The notes beneath the pieces were generated by a model. The model was given only the letters and a program-made list of their open reading frames with translations, ran no database searches and was not told the origin of the DNA. This document shows, piece after piece, positions 44,657 to 52,138 of a DNA stretch of 64,000 bases. The translations under genes were made by a program, and so were the position numbers. The DNA is from QKMZ01 sp012965515. Lineage in GTDB: Bacteria > Cyanobacteriota > Vampirovibrionia > Obscuribacterales > Obscuribacteraceae. The first letter of the stretch is position 1. The number at the start of each line of letters is the position of its first letter. The stretch lies in contig CALFMP010000010.1 of the NCBI GenBank assembly GCA_937879965.1, positions 348,379-412,378 on the forward strand, given 5' to 3'.

Positions 44657-45622
44657 ATGCGCACATTGCTTGTGGCAGCAACCTGTTGCATTACATCGCT
44701 TCCAGCGTGGGCTGCCCCTACGCCGACTCAAATTACGGAAGCTATTACCAGCGCAAAGATTTTGCCGGCTTCGGTTGCTTTGAATGCCCGATATTCGCTG
44801 GGTGAAGTATCGCTTTATATGTACCGTTCATCAAAAGTGTCAGACAACGATCTGAAAATCGATTCGGTTCTGATTACAAAAACACTAAGAGACAAGTTCG
44901 GCAGTGACATTAAGGCGGTGCAGCTCAATTTCTACGACAAGGAGAGTAAGGCACAGATCCGTCAGTGCACCGTAAATCAAACGCACGTCAACAGTTTTGC
45001 CGCAAAGCAAATTTCTCAAGATCAATTGATGGACATGCTCACCATTGCAAGGATGAGTGCCGGTGGAGGAGCGGGCGGCGGTAGTAGTGTGATCAGCGCG
45101 TCCAAACAAGCGGTATTGTCAGCGACGGTGGTTCCGGGATTCGAACAGAGAAAGCGAGAGATGACTCTTCTTAAGATCAAAGATCTCGCTGACAAAGACG
45201 GCAACTATCAGGAAATATTCTCCATGTTCAAGAGAATGGAAGCGCTAGTTGCAGCTGGACAGGTCAATTCGATTCCTCCTCTCTACAATGATATTGAGAC
45301 AAAAATATTGGTCGAAGCCTCTAAGGCTGACGAGCGTGGTCGCGCCGATCTGCTGGCATCGCAAGCCCGTCGTACACAAGCACTTGCTCAAACAAATATT
45401 CTTTCCTATTCTCCACCCTGGGGCTTCGGTTTGTGGAGGCGCACAGCTATTTGGAATGCAATAAAGCGTCTGAACGAGCGTGGTAATGATGTGTCGTCTT
45501 ATCTAGTGGCACTCAAAGATACGGTGGATAAGCCATTGAGTCGTGGTGACAATGAGGCGGTTAAAGCAGGAGTGATCCGGCTGGAGCAGTCGCTAGGCCT
45601 TCCTGGTGGATACACCTGGTAA
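44657..45622 (+). CDS. Secreted protein of unknown function
   Basis: A 321-residue protein with a clear signal peptide, MRTLLVAATCC then TSLPAWA before the mature Ala-Pro start. A GTG at 44627 would add a basic 10-residue n-region and cannot be excluded. The mature protein has an alpha/beta N-terminal half (SLYMYRSSKVSDNDLKIDS, AVQLNFYDKESKAQIRQC), a Gly-rich linker near residue 150 (SAGGGAGGGSS), and a helical second half. It ends YSPPWGFGLWRRTAIWNAIK and a short helical tail. No family recognised. It is the first gene of the 44657-49156 operon, and the ABC ATPase frame begins within its last codons. Confidence 0.78.
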   Translation: MRTLLVAATCCITSLPAWAAPTPTQITEAITSAKILPASVALNARYSLGEVSLYMYRSSKVSDNDLKIDSVLITKTLRDKFGSDIKAVQLNFYDKESKAQIRQCTVNQTHVNSFAAKQISQDQLMDMLTIARMSAGGGAGGGSSVISASKQAVLSATVVPGFEQRKREMTLLKIKDLADKDGNYQEIFSMFKRMEALVAAGQVNSIPPLYNDIETKILVEASKADERGRADLLASQARRTQALAQTNILSYSPPWGFGLWRRTAIWNAIKRLNERGNDVSSYLVALKDTVDKPLSRGDNEAVKAGVIRLEQSLGLPGGYTW

Positions 45623-46370
45623 CGGCTTCCTCTTCTGCTTTATTTTTTGGAGACAAGAACTGTCAAGCCAATCTCTACTTAAGGTCATTGACATGAACCG
45701 GAGGATGGGTGGGCAGCTAATCCTCACTGCAGTCAATTTGGAGATTGCCTCCGGCAAAATTTTGGCGATAATCGGACCTAATGGTGCAGGTAAGACCACG
45801 CTGATGGAGTGTGTTTCAGGACTGCAACCTCATCAAGGTCGAGTGGAAATCAATGGCGGCGAGGTTGCAGCCGATTCCCGTCATCAGTTTATCTTCTATC
45901 AGCCGGACCAGGTGTTGCCGTATCCGGATCATGGTGTTTATTCTACGTTGGTCTTTTTTCAATCAATGATGATGGCGGCAAAAGACCGCCTGGATGAAAT
46001 CATTGGACGTTTACGCCTGGAAAGTGTTCTTTCGAAGTCCGTGAAAGAGCTGTCTCGCGGGTATCAAAAGCGTTTGCTCATCGCTATCGGTCTACTTTCC
46101 GCGGCCCCGATTTTATTGCTTGATGAGCCGTTTGAAGGGCTGGACATCAAACAAACCAAAGAAGTCGTGAGTATTTTGCAGAGTGAAAAAGAAAAAGGAA
46201 GAACGCTCATTTTGTCCATTCACCAAATCGCGGATGCTCAGAGAATAGCTGATGAGTTCTTGCTGCTCTCACAAGGGAAAGTCCTGGGCAGTGGCACGCT
46301 TGCTCAGTTACAAGAGCATTCGGGACTTGCCACTGGAAGTTTGGAGGACGTTTTCGTCGCTTTAACGTGA
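45606..46370 (+). CDS. ABC transporter ATP-binding protein
   Basis: A 254-residue ATPase (or 236 from an inner start). Walker A is GPNGAGKTT, the signature is KELSRGYQKRLLIAIGL with the LSRGY variant of LSGGQ, Walker B is ILLLDEPFEGLD, and the switch His is in LSIHQIADA. The C-terminal SGLATGSLEDVFVALT is typical of ABC-2 exporters of the NatA/CcmA kind. The GTG start overlaps the preceding gene by 17 nt and encodes an unlikely hydrophobic N-terminus. The fold really begins near a CTG at 45660, which has GGAG at ideal spacing. The permease start overlaps its stop by 4 nt. Confidence 0.88.
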   Translation: MDTPGNGFLFCFIFWRQELSSQSLLKVIDMNRRMGGQLILTAVNLEIASGKILAIIGPNGAGKTTLMECVSGLQPHQGRVEINGGEVAADSRHQFIFYQPDQVLPYPDHGVYSTLVFFQSMMMAAKDRLDEIIGRLRLESVLSKSVKELSRGYQKRLLIAIGLLSAAPILLLDEPFEGLDIKQTKEVVSILQSEKEKGRTLILSIHQIADAQRIADEFLLLSQGKVLGSGTLAQLQEHSGLATGSLEDVFVALT

Positions 46371-47728
46371 GCAAAGCCAATTCCAATTTCACGATGCTGA
46401 AAGCGCTATTTCTCAAGGAATTGAGAGAGTTGGCCGCGGCAAGATCATTTTGGGTAATGCTTCTGGTGCTTTGCCCTCTAGTCGGTTTTAGCTTCGTGGA
46501 AGCAGTTTTTCTTTACGCCCACGCCGGCCAGTCAATCATTGGCGACGAAATATTGATGGCGCGTTTAAGTCCTCTTGATGGCATTGTCGTTCCTACTTTT
46601 AGCGCAATGTATTTGAGCGAGGTTTTTCTCTTTCCTTTTGTCGTTATCCGTATGCTTGGAGTTGAAAAACAGTATGGGTCGATTAAGTTATTGCTGCAGA
46701 TATCACCTAGCCTAGTTGTACCGCTGGTGGCCAAAGTGATGGTAGCAATGCTTGCTTTTATTCTTTCGCTTGCTCCGGCGCTGACAGCATTATTTGTCTG
46801 GCATTCGTTGGGTGGATATCTCTATGTTCCTGAGGTTGTGAATCTTATCTTCGGGCATCTTCTTTTCGCTCTATTCGTTATCTCTATTGCTTTCTTTGCG
46901 GTTGCAGTTACGGACTCACCGCAGACAGCGGCAATTGTCACTCTTGCATTTACGATATCTTCGTGGGTTCTGGAGTTTGCAGGCCAAAATCAAAGCACTT
47001 TAAATGCAGTCAGTTGGCTGTCCGTGACCAAACATCTGCGACTTTTCGAGTCTGGGCTTTTTAGTTTGCAAACAGTCCTTGGCTTCATCCTTGCCTCACT
47101 GTTCTTTACAGGACTGGCCGGGATTTGGCTGAAAACCGGCAAGGACGTGATTCATAAACTAAAGAAGTCGGCTGTATTTTCGCTTGTGTTTGCCTTCGCA
47201 GGACTCCTTGCATCGCAGGCGCTTTATTTCCAAGACTTCAGTGAAAACCGCGTCAATTCCTTCAATCCGAAGAATGAAGCCGAGCTGCGGAAGATAAACA
47301 AGCCTCTCAAAATCACCATTCATTTGAGTCCCGATGACTCTCTATCGGTAGATTTCGAGCAGAATTTCTTGAGCAAGCTAAGGCGTGTAGTGAAGGACGT
47401 AACTGTTGTCTACGTTGCACCGGTTGAAACGGACGGCAAACAAGAAGATCCCAAATTTGGTCAGATTCTCTATGATTACAATGGCATCCAAATGCAGAGT
47501 CACGATGTTGGAGCTCCTCGCGCTCTTGAGACACTGCACATGATGACCGGCACAAGTCTGGAAGGAGAAGTCGCTTCACCTTATCCTGGACATCCGTTGA
47601 AAGCCGACGCGAGCAATTATCGTTTGCTCTTTTATGTCATCATGCCTGCATTTGTCGTTCTTTCCTGGTTCGTCTGTCACAAATCAATGCGCAAACCGAG
47701 AGGAATAGTCATCAGTGCTGAAAAGTAA
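46367..47728 (+). CDS. ABC-2 permease with GldG-like extracytoplasmic domain
   Basis: A 453-residue protein with a GTG start. Seven helices are predicted between residues about 24 and 277, of the ABC-2 type (LKALFLKELRELAAARSFWV at the start). Helix 7 runs into FSENRVNSFNPKNEAELRKI, then PLKITIHLSPDDSL, which resembles the beginning of the GldG/ABC-auxiliary periplasmic domain. A last helix at about 424-440 returns to the membrane. Normally permease and GldG-like protein are separate polypeptides. Its partner is the ATPase just upstream. The stop overlaps the next gene by 14 nt. Substrate unknown. Confidence 0.83.
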   Translation: MSKANSNFTMLKALFLKELRELAAARSFWVMLLVLCPLVGFSFVEAVFLYAHAGQSIIGDEILMARLSPLDGIVVPTFSAMYLSEVFLFPFVVIRMLGVEKQYGSIKLLLQISPSLVVPLVAKVMVAMLAFILSLAPALTALFVWHSLGGYLYVPEVVNLIFGHLLFALFVISIAFFAVAVTDSPQTAAIVTLAFTISSWVLEFAGQNQSTLNAVSWLSVTKHLRLFESGLFSLQTVLGFILASLFFTGLAGIWLKTGKDVIHKLKKSAVFSLVFAFAGLLASQALYFQDFSENRVNSFNPKNEAELRKINKPLKITIHLSPDDSLSVDFEQNFLSKLRRVVKDVTVVYVAPVETDGKQEDPKFGQILYDYNGIQMQSHDVGAPRALETLHMMTGTSLEGEVASPYPGHPLKADASNYRLLFYVIMPAFVVLSWFVCHKSMRKPRGIVISAEK

Positions 47729-48479
47729 GTCAAAAGTCTACGTGCCGGCGGTTTTGTCGATGCTTGCTGCACTGTATATAGTGCCTTGCGTGAGTGTTTA
47801 TCCGACTCCCAAAACTTCGCAATGCCTGGCTGCAAGCCTCGGGTTTACGGAGAACTTTGACAAAGAAAAATTAGGCCAGGAACCGAAGAATTTCGCTTCC
47901 CTGGTCGGCAGCTGGTATGTAAGTGACGATAGTGGAAATAAAGTCTATTGCGTCGATGGCAAAAAGTGGTCAAAAGGAAAAGTGGCTGTGGGAGTGGCTG
48001 ACAAGTCGCGTGCCATTTACGGAAATAGATATGCCGAGTTCTTAGACCGCGTTCAAGCTTTCGCCTATTTCCCTTTGACCGTGTATAAGCCGGTCGATAA
48101 CTTCAAGAACGGAGTTATCACTTTTCGATTCAAAGGCGTCACTGGCCGAATAGATCAGTGCGCTGGCATTGCTTTCAACATCAAACCGAACGGTGATTAC
48201 CTTATCTTTCGAGCGAACTGCCTGGAAAATAACATAGTTCTCTGGAAGTATGAAAAAGGCAAACGAACTCCAATCAAGTGGGTACAGAAGGTCGTTACGC
48301 CGCCTGGGCATTGGATGACTCTGGCGATGGGAATTAGAGGACGCAAGATCGAGGGCTTGCTGGATGGGAGACCTGTTTTTGCATATGAGCATACTGAAGC
48401 GATCGACGGAAAGATTGGACTTTGGTCGAAAGCAGATAGCGTCGTGTACTTTGACGATTTTGTGGTGAAGCCGGAATGA
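47715..48479 (+). CDS. Secreted concanavalin-A-like (DUF1080-like) protein
   Basis: A 254-residue protein starting at GTG. A basic start and a hydrophobic stretch (VYVPAVLSMLAALYIVP) form a signal peptide or anchor. The mature part reads as one beta-sandwich: FTENFDKEKLG, SLVGSWYVSDDSGNKVY, GVITFRFKGVTGRIDQCAGI, HWMTLAMGIRGRKIEGLLDG and GKIGLWSKADSVVYFDDFVV. This is the pattern of DUF1080/3-keto-disaccharide-hydrolase-like and LamG domains. No catalytic residues can be assigned, so glycan binding is as likely as hydrolysis. It overlaps both neighbours (14 nt and 4 nt). Confidence 0.78.
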   Translation: MLKSKSKVYVPAVLSMLAALYIVPCVSVYPTPKTSQCLAASLGFTENFDKEKLGQEPKNFASLVGSWYVSDDSGNKVYCVDGKKWSKGKVAVGVADKSRAIYGNRYAEFLDRVQAFAYFPLTVYKPVDNFKNGVITFRFKGVTGRIDQCAGIAFNIKPNGDYLIFRANCLENNIVLWKYEKGKRTPIKWVQKVVTPPGHWMTLAMGIRGRKIEGLLDGRPVFAYEHTEAIDGKIGLWSKADSVVYFDDFVVKPE

Positions 48480-49156
48480 AAAGTCTTTTCCTGCATGCTG
48501 CTTTCGGAAAAAGGGCATTTCTTGCTGGTTTGCTGGCACTTTCATTGAGTGCTTGTGGCGAGAAGAAAAATCCGGTCCGCATTGTTGTAGAACCCCCTTC
48601 TGTGCGAATCGTAAAAGTGAAAGCGACGACGACAGCAGCAAAGAAACAAGTCACCGATCATGAGATTGCCCGCACCGACTGGATGTATAGCATCCAGCCA
48701 GAACTCGACATTGCCATCAAGGATGAGCGAAAGCAACAAGATGGGTACCATGTTTGGATTACTCTTACCGGTGTCAAGTTGAAACTTGCTTTGCCAATCA
48801 AAACCTACGTGTCAGAGAAGGCGCCCAATGATGTGTTAAATCATGAAAAAGGACATGTAGAGATCTGCAAGAGAATCTATGAAAACAGCCGAGAATACGC
48901 TACGAAGGCTGCAAACAGTGCAATTGGCAAAACCTTTGAAGGGTTCGGGACCGATCGCAAACTGGCTTTGAGCAATGCTTTGCAGATCGCTGCACAGGAG
49001 GTTACCTCTCCGTATCGAAAGGATACATCCGCTCTGGCCGATCAAGTGTCATCAAATTACGATTTACTTTGCGAGAAAGAAGATCGAACAAGTACCGTCG
49101 AAAAGACGGTTGCAGAAGCTTTTGCGTCATCTAGCGAATCTTCCTCCGAGCGATGA
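48476..49156 (+). CDS. Lipoprotein with HEKGH metallopeptidase-like motif (DUF922-like)
   Basis: A 226-residue lipoprotein; the lipobox is LSAC (Cys27). The centre contains NHEKGHVEICKRIY, with H123, E124 and H127 forming a zinc-type HExxH, in a setting that resembles the DUF922 family of predicted secreted Zn-proteases. Upstream are DWMYSIQPELDIAI and YHVWITLTGVKLKLALP, likely the preceding beta strands. A third metal ligand cannot be assigned. The last 50 residues are Ser/Glu-rich. The ATG overlaps the preceding stop (ATGA), and the operon ends at the terminator 29 nt downstream. Confidence 0.8.
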   Translation: MKSLFLHAAFGKRAFLAGLLALSLSACGEKKNPVRIVVEPPSVRIVKVKATTTAAKKQVTDHEIARTDWMYSIQPELDIAIKDERKQQDGYHVWITLTGVKLKLALPIKTYVSEKAPNDVLNHEKGHVEICKRIYENSREYATKAANSAIGKTFEGFGTDRKLALSNALQIAAQEVTSPYRKDTSALADQVSSNYDLLCEKEDRTSTVEKTVAEAFASSSESSSER

Positions 49157-49184
49157 CCTGCGCCTACAAAGTGTGCAGACAGCA

Positions 49185-49210
49185 AAAGAGCCAGGTACGC
49201 CTGGCTCTTT
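49185..49210. terminator. Bidirectional Rho-independent terminator
   Basis: An 11-bp perfect stem, AAAGAGCCAGG and CCTGGCTCTTT, with a TACG loop lies between convergent genes. The stem gives TTT on the plus strand and TTTT on the minus strand, so it can serve both the 48476 and 49261 genes. Confidence 0.78.
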
Positions 49211-49260
49211 AACCGTCCCGAGTTGGGGGATCATCGTTGTGCGTTTGGTGGGATAAGTCC

Positions 49261-51195
49261 TTATTTCTTGAAGTGTCCTTCGGTTAGACCGGCAGAACCC
49301 CAGCTCCAGCCACCACCTGCGGTGGTGATTTCTTCAACCCTGAAGCGTATTGTGACTGCAGCACCATTCTGTAGATATTGAGGCGGCATACTTCCACCGG
49401 TCGCTCCGGGGAAATTCAGTCCCAATACTCCTGGTTCGGCAAAGTCATCGAGGTTGTGCACTGGAAGTGATGTGGTTGCCGTGCCGCCACCATTTTTGTG
49501 GTTGGCGCCGGTTCCCATCACCCCGTATTCACCGAGCTTGACTGTTCCGACATTGCCATTCATCGCGATTGCTGAATCAGGCAGAGCGGAAGGTAAGCAG
49601 GCGATCCATTTGTCAGCCGGGTTGCTGGCGATATAGGTTCCGTTCACAGGAATCGGTTGTCCAGCATGTTGACCACCCAGAACATCGCCCCAATCACGGA
49701 CTTGATCTTTCATGTAAAGTGCCCAAGGCGCTTTCTTGTTGCCGGTGGTGGCATCGATTTCGTCCAGTGCGTCACCGCAGTCCATATAGACCTGGTTTTC
49801 AGAAAGTGCCAAATAAGGCTCTTTTTGTGCCCCTGTTGTACTGAGCTGAATCACCCCGTTTTGATCGATAACGAATTTATAGAGTGTGTTCTTGTTGAAC
49901 TTACCACCTGGAAGACCTGTGCCGTTGACGAACGCAACAACTGAGTCGATGTTGACGTTGTTACCGCCGCGTCTTACCCAGTCATAAATTGCGCCTGCAA
50001 GTGCACTCGCCGGAGGCATGCTGCCGGAGCCGAAAGACGAGCCACCGTCACCAACAAGTGTTCCTCCGGAACCGGGTCCGTTGTAGTCACCGCCTTGGGT
50101 TGTGAAGATCTCTGCAGGGTTGATGTTGTTCAACATTTGGGTCCGCGAGAGCAAATCTGCGATATGCGCAATAATTGCCGGCCAGTTGTTATCTGGGCAG
50201 TCGAGCGTAAGGAGACCAGGTGCTGGTCTTGGATCCGGGATACAAGCAGGCTGTGCGCAAGCCAGTGTGTGAATGACGCGTGCAGGTTTAGATGTATCGC
50301 CGTTTTCAAAGTACTTCTGATCTGCTTCTGCCATCACGATAGCGGGAATGGCGTACGGCAAAGGAAGAGTTGCTTTGAATTTTTTCGCATCAACTAATTT
50401 GATAGAGTTGCCGGCGCCAGTGAACACGAAGTTTTTGCCATTATATGGATAATTCACATAAGACATGTACCTACCGTTCTGTGTATTGGCACCACCAAGC
50501 GATGCTTTTGATTCTGGTTGAGGAACTTTGACTGTTGTTTCAGAACCACCATCAAGGCATCCCAATGTCAGTTTGAGCGAACCATTGACGTATGCGGAAC
50601 CGCTATTTTGTCTGACATTGTTTTGCTTGTAGGCGTTTTCGGCGCTTGTGTAAGGTTGAACCAAATTGCCCTGAATGTCTTTTGCGTTCGGGTCGCCACC
50701 AGGCAACAACGAATTTTGTAGCAGGGCTGTCAGATTATTCTTGGAGGTCATTGCAGCGTTATAGTCTTGATCTGCAAGATACTTCCATGTGTTCATCGAT
50801 ACTGGGTTGCCGCAAACCGCCGATACTTGATCTCCGAGGATCATGTCGAGACGGATTGTCGCCAAGATAGTGTTGATGCTATAGACCGGTTGATAATTAC
50901 CGTCCGGCGCTTTCGTCAAGGTGCCGGTAGGAGCATAGTCAGATAGACTGACCCATCCGAAGTGGTCATCCTTCACGACGATGCATCCAAGATCCTTTGC
51001 CGCTGCGATTGAAGCAGCTTCAATGGCAGTTTTTTGCTCCTGATTTCCGCCTAAGAGCCTGGTGTAGGCTAAAGCGAACAGGAGCAGCGCCAACAGCACA
51101 CCGCCACAGATCGCGCCCACTAGCGCAATCATGTTGCCGCGTTGCCGTCTGCCTTGCGGCATAGCTGGCAAATGGCCCCTCTTAGTTTTTCGCAT
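49261..51195 (-). CDS. TadG-like (Flp pilus assembly) surface protein
   Basis: A 644-residue protein. The N-terminus is basic (MRKTKRGHLPAMPQGRRQRG) and followed by one helix, NMIALVGAICGGVLLALLLF, then KTAIEAASIAAAKDLG. This RGN..A-helix-Q-x-A-x-EAA-x-LAAA layout is that of the TadE/TadG-type N-terminal segment of Flp pilus-assembly proteins. The 570-residue exported part is rich in Asn, Gly, Pro and Ser, with segments such as GDGGSSFGSGSMPPASALAG, and has no recognised domain. AGGTGAT lies upstream of the ATG. No other tad genes are adjacent. Confidence 0.68.
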   Translation of the reverse strand: MRKTKRGHLPAMPQGRRQRGNMIALVGAICGGVLLALLLFALAYTRLLGGNQEQKTAIEAASIAAAKDLGCIVVKDDHFGWVSLSDYAPTGTLTKAPDGNYQPVYSINTILATIRLDMILGDQVSAVCGNPVSMNTWKYLADQDYNAAMTSKNNLTALLQNSLLPGGDPNAKDIQGNLVQPYTSAENAYKQNNVRQNSGSAYVNGSLKLTLGCLDGGSETTVKVPQPESKASLGGANTQNGRYMSYVNYPYNGKNFVFTGAGNSIKLVDAKKFKATLPLPYAIPAIVMAEADQKYFENGDTSKPARVIHTLACAQPACIPDPRPAPGLLTLDCPDNNWPAIIAHIADLLSRTQMLNNINPAEIFTTQGGDYNGPGSGGTLVGDGGSSFGSGSMPPASALAGAIYDWVRRGGNNVNIDSVVAFVNGTGLPGGKFNKNTLYKFVIDQNGVIQLSTTGAQKEPYLALSENQVYMDCGDALDEIDATTGNKKAPWALYMKDQVRDWGDVLGGQHAGQPIPVNGTYIASNPADKWIACLPSALPDSAIAMNGNVGTVKLGEYGVMGTGANHKNGGGTATTSLPVHNLDDFAEPGVLGLNFPGATGGSMPPQYLQNGAAVTIRFRVEEITTAGGGWSWGSAGLTEGHFKK

Positions 51196-51668
51196 TTGTC
51201 ATCACCTGTTGAGATTGATTGGTGAAATGTAGGTCCGAGTAATGTCTGGAACGCTTACAAAAGAAGGCAGCAACCTGGCATAAAAAGGCCTGACTTCCGC
51301 CGCATGCTACAAGCTTAACTTTCGCTCAGGCGTGCTGTCAAGAATCCCCCGCGCGGGGGAGAGTGCCAACTGGTTAGGGTTTGCGAGGTTGGCACTAACC
51401 CCAAAAATCGTTTTTTTTGACAATTTTTGGCTCAAAGACTGGCTTTCGATAAATCAATTTGCTCAATCAGTTCTCGAAAGTCTGCCTGGTATATCGATTT
51501 GGAATCTTCGGCTCTACCCGTTTTGGGGGACGAAAAACGCAGATTGCCATGTAAGTCTTTCTCCGAACATTCGAATTGGCAAAACTGAAAGAGTTCTGAG
51601 CGAAGTCACCGCTACAGTCCGCTAAAGAGCATGGAGAGATTCGGGCATTTGTGATAGAAAAGCGTGAT
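51196..51668. other. Divergent intergenic region with strong dyads
   Basis: The 473-nt stretch upstream of the TadG-like gene holds a perfect 16-nt palindrome (51345-51360), a 9-bp inverted repeat (51362-51396) and a T8 tract at 51411-51418. A 97-codon frame (51332-51625) has no protein-like features. No supported gene seen. Confidence 0.55.
51345..51396. repeat. Palindrome plus inverted repeat followed by a T8 tract
   Basis: TCCCCCGCGCGGGGGA (51345-51360) is a perfect palindrome. Directly after it, AGTGCCAAC (51362-51370) pairs with GTTGGCACT (51388-51396). An inner GGTTAG/CTAACC offers an alternative pairing, and T8 follows 14 nt later. TTGACA occurs on the minus strand just beyond (51334-51339) and on the plus strand at the end of the T-run. 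Confidence 0.65.
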
Positions 51669-52022
51669 ATGAGATTCTGCGCTCACGCACTATTCTTGCC
51701 GACGTTTCTTTTCATTGTCTCTCAGATAGTGTCTATCTGCGGCGCATTTGAAACACTGGCAGCTTTCGATGCCGACGGCATCAATGACATGAGCCTGGAA
51801 GACATTGTCTTCATAGATCCATTTTTGGGCTCTCATTGCGAAACCAAAGCTGTAATTGCAATTCGAGCCGACGCCTCCGGATGCCTGGTGTCTCTCGTCA
51901 AGATTCCACTGGCATTGCTTCTCAGCCCGCCTTTGCGGAGTTTGCAAGAGCGCCCGCCTCGTATCGCCTACCGAGAGCCACCAGGCAATCTGTGGCTGTG
52001 CAATCGAGTTTTACGGATTTAA
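51669..52022 (+). CDS. Possible small exported protein upstream of the RND pump
   Basis: A 117-codon frame from ATG 51669. The first 30 residues look like a signal peptide (FCAHALFLPTFLFIVSQIVS). A segment with Asp/Glu, one His and Cys residues (DPFLGSHCETKAV) follows, and a Pro/Arg-rich end. It precedes the CzcA-like gene by 116 nt. I do not recognise the protein, codon usage is not decisive, and there is no clear ribosome-binding site, so it may be spurious. Confidence 0.33.
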   Translation: MRFCAHALFLPTFLFIVSQIVSICGAFETLAAFDADGINDMSLEDIVFIDPFLGSHCETKAVIAIRADASGCLVSLVKIPLALLLSPPLRSLQERPPRIAYREPPGNLWLCNRVLRI

Positions 52023-52138
52023 ACGCACCCTGTAAATGATGAACGTCTTCGCCGGTCGCCACGTTTTGGCCTGGCGAATTGCGCAGCAATGCAGCTTCAT
52101 TTTGCATTGGCGCCGAGTCGAATTTTATAGGTATCAAA

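Noticed and set aside
51362..51396. Resemblance to the CIRCE heat-shock operator (half-sites GAGTGCCAA and TTGGCACTAA)
   Set aside because: The halves are in the opposite order to TTAGCACTC-N9-GAGTGCTAA and the spacing is wrong.
51332..51625. 97-codon plus-strand frame in the TadG-czcA spacer
   Set aside because: Starts within the GC palindrome, covers the dyad and T8 tract, and lacks a ribosome-binding site.
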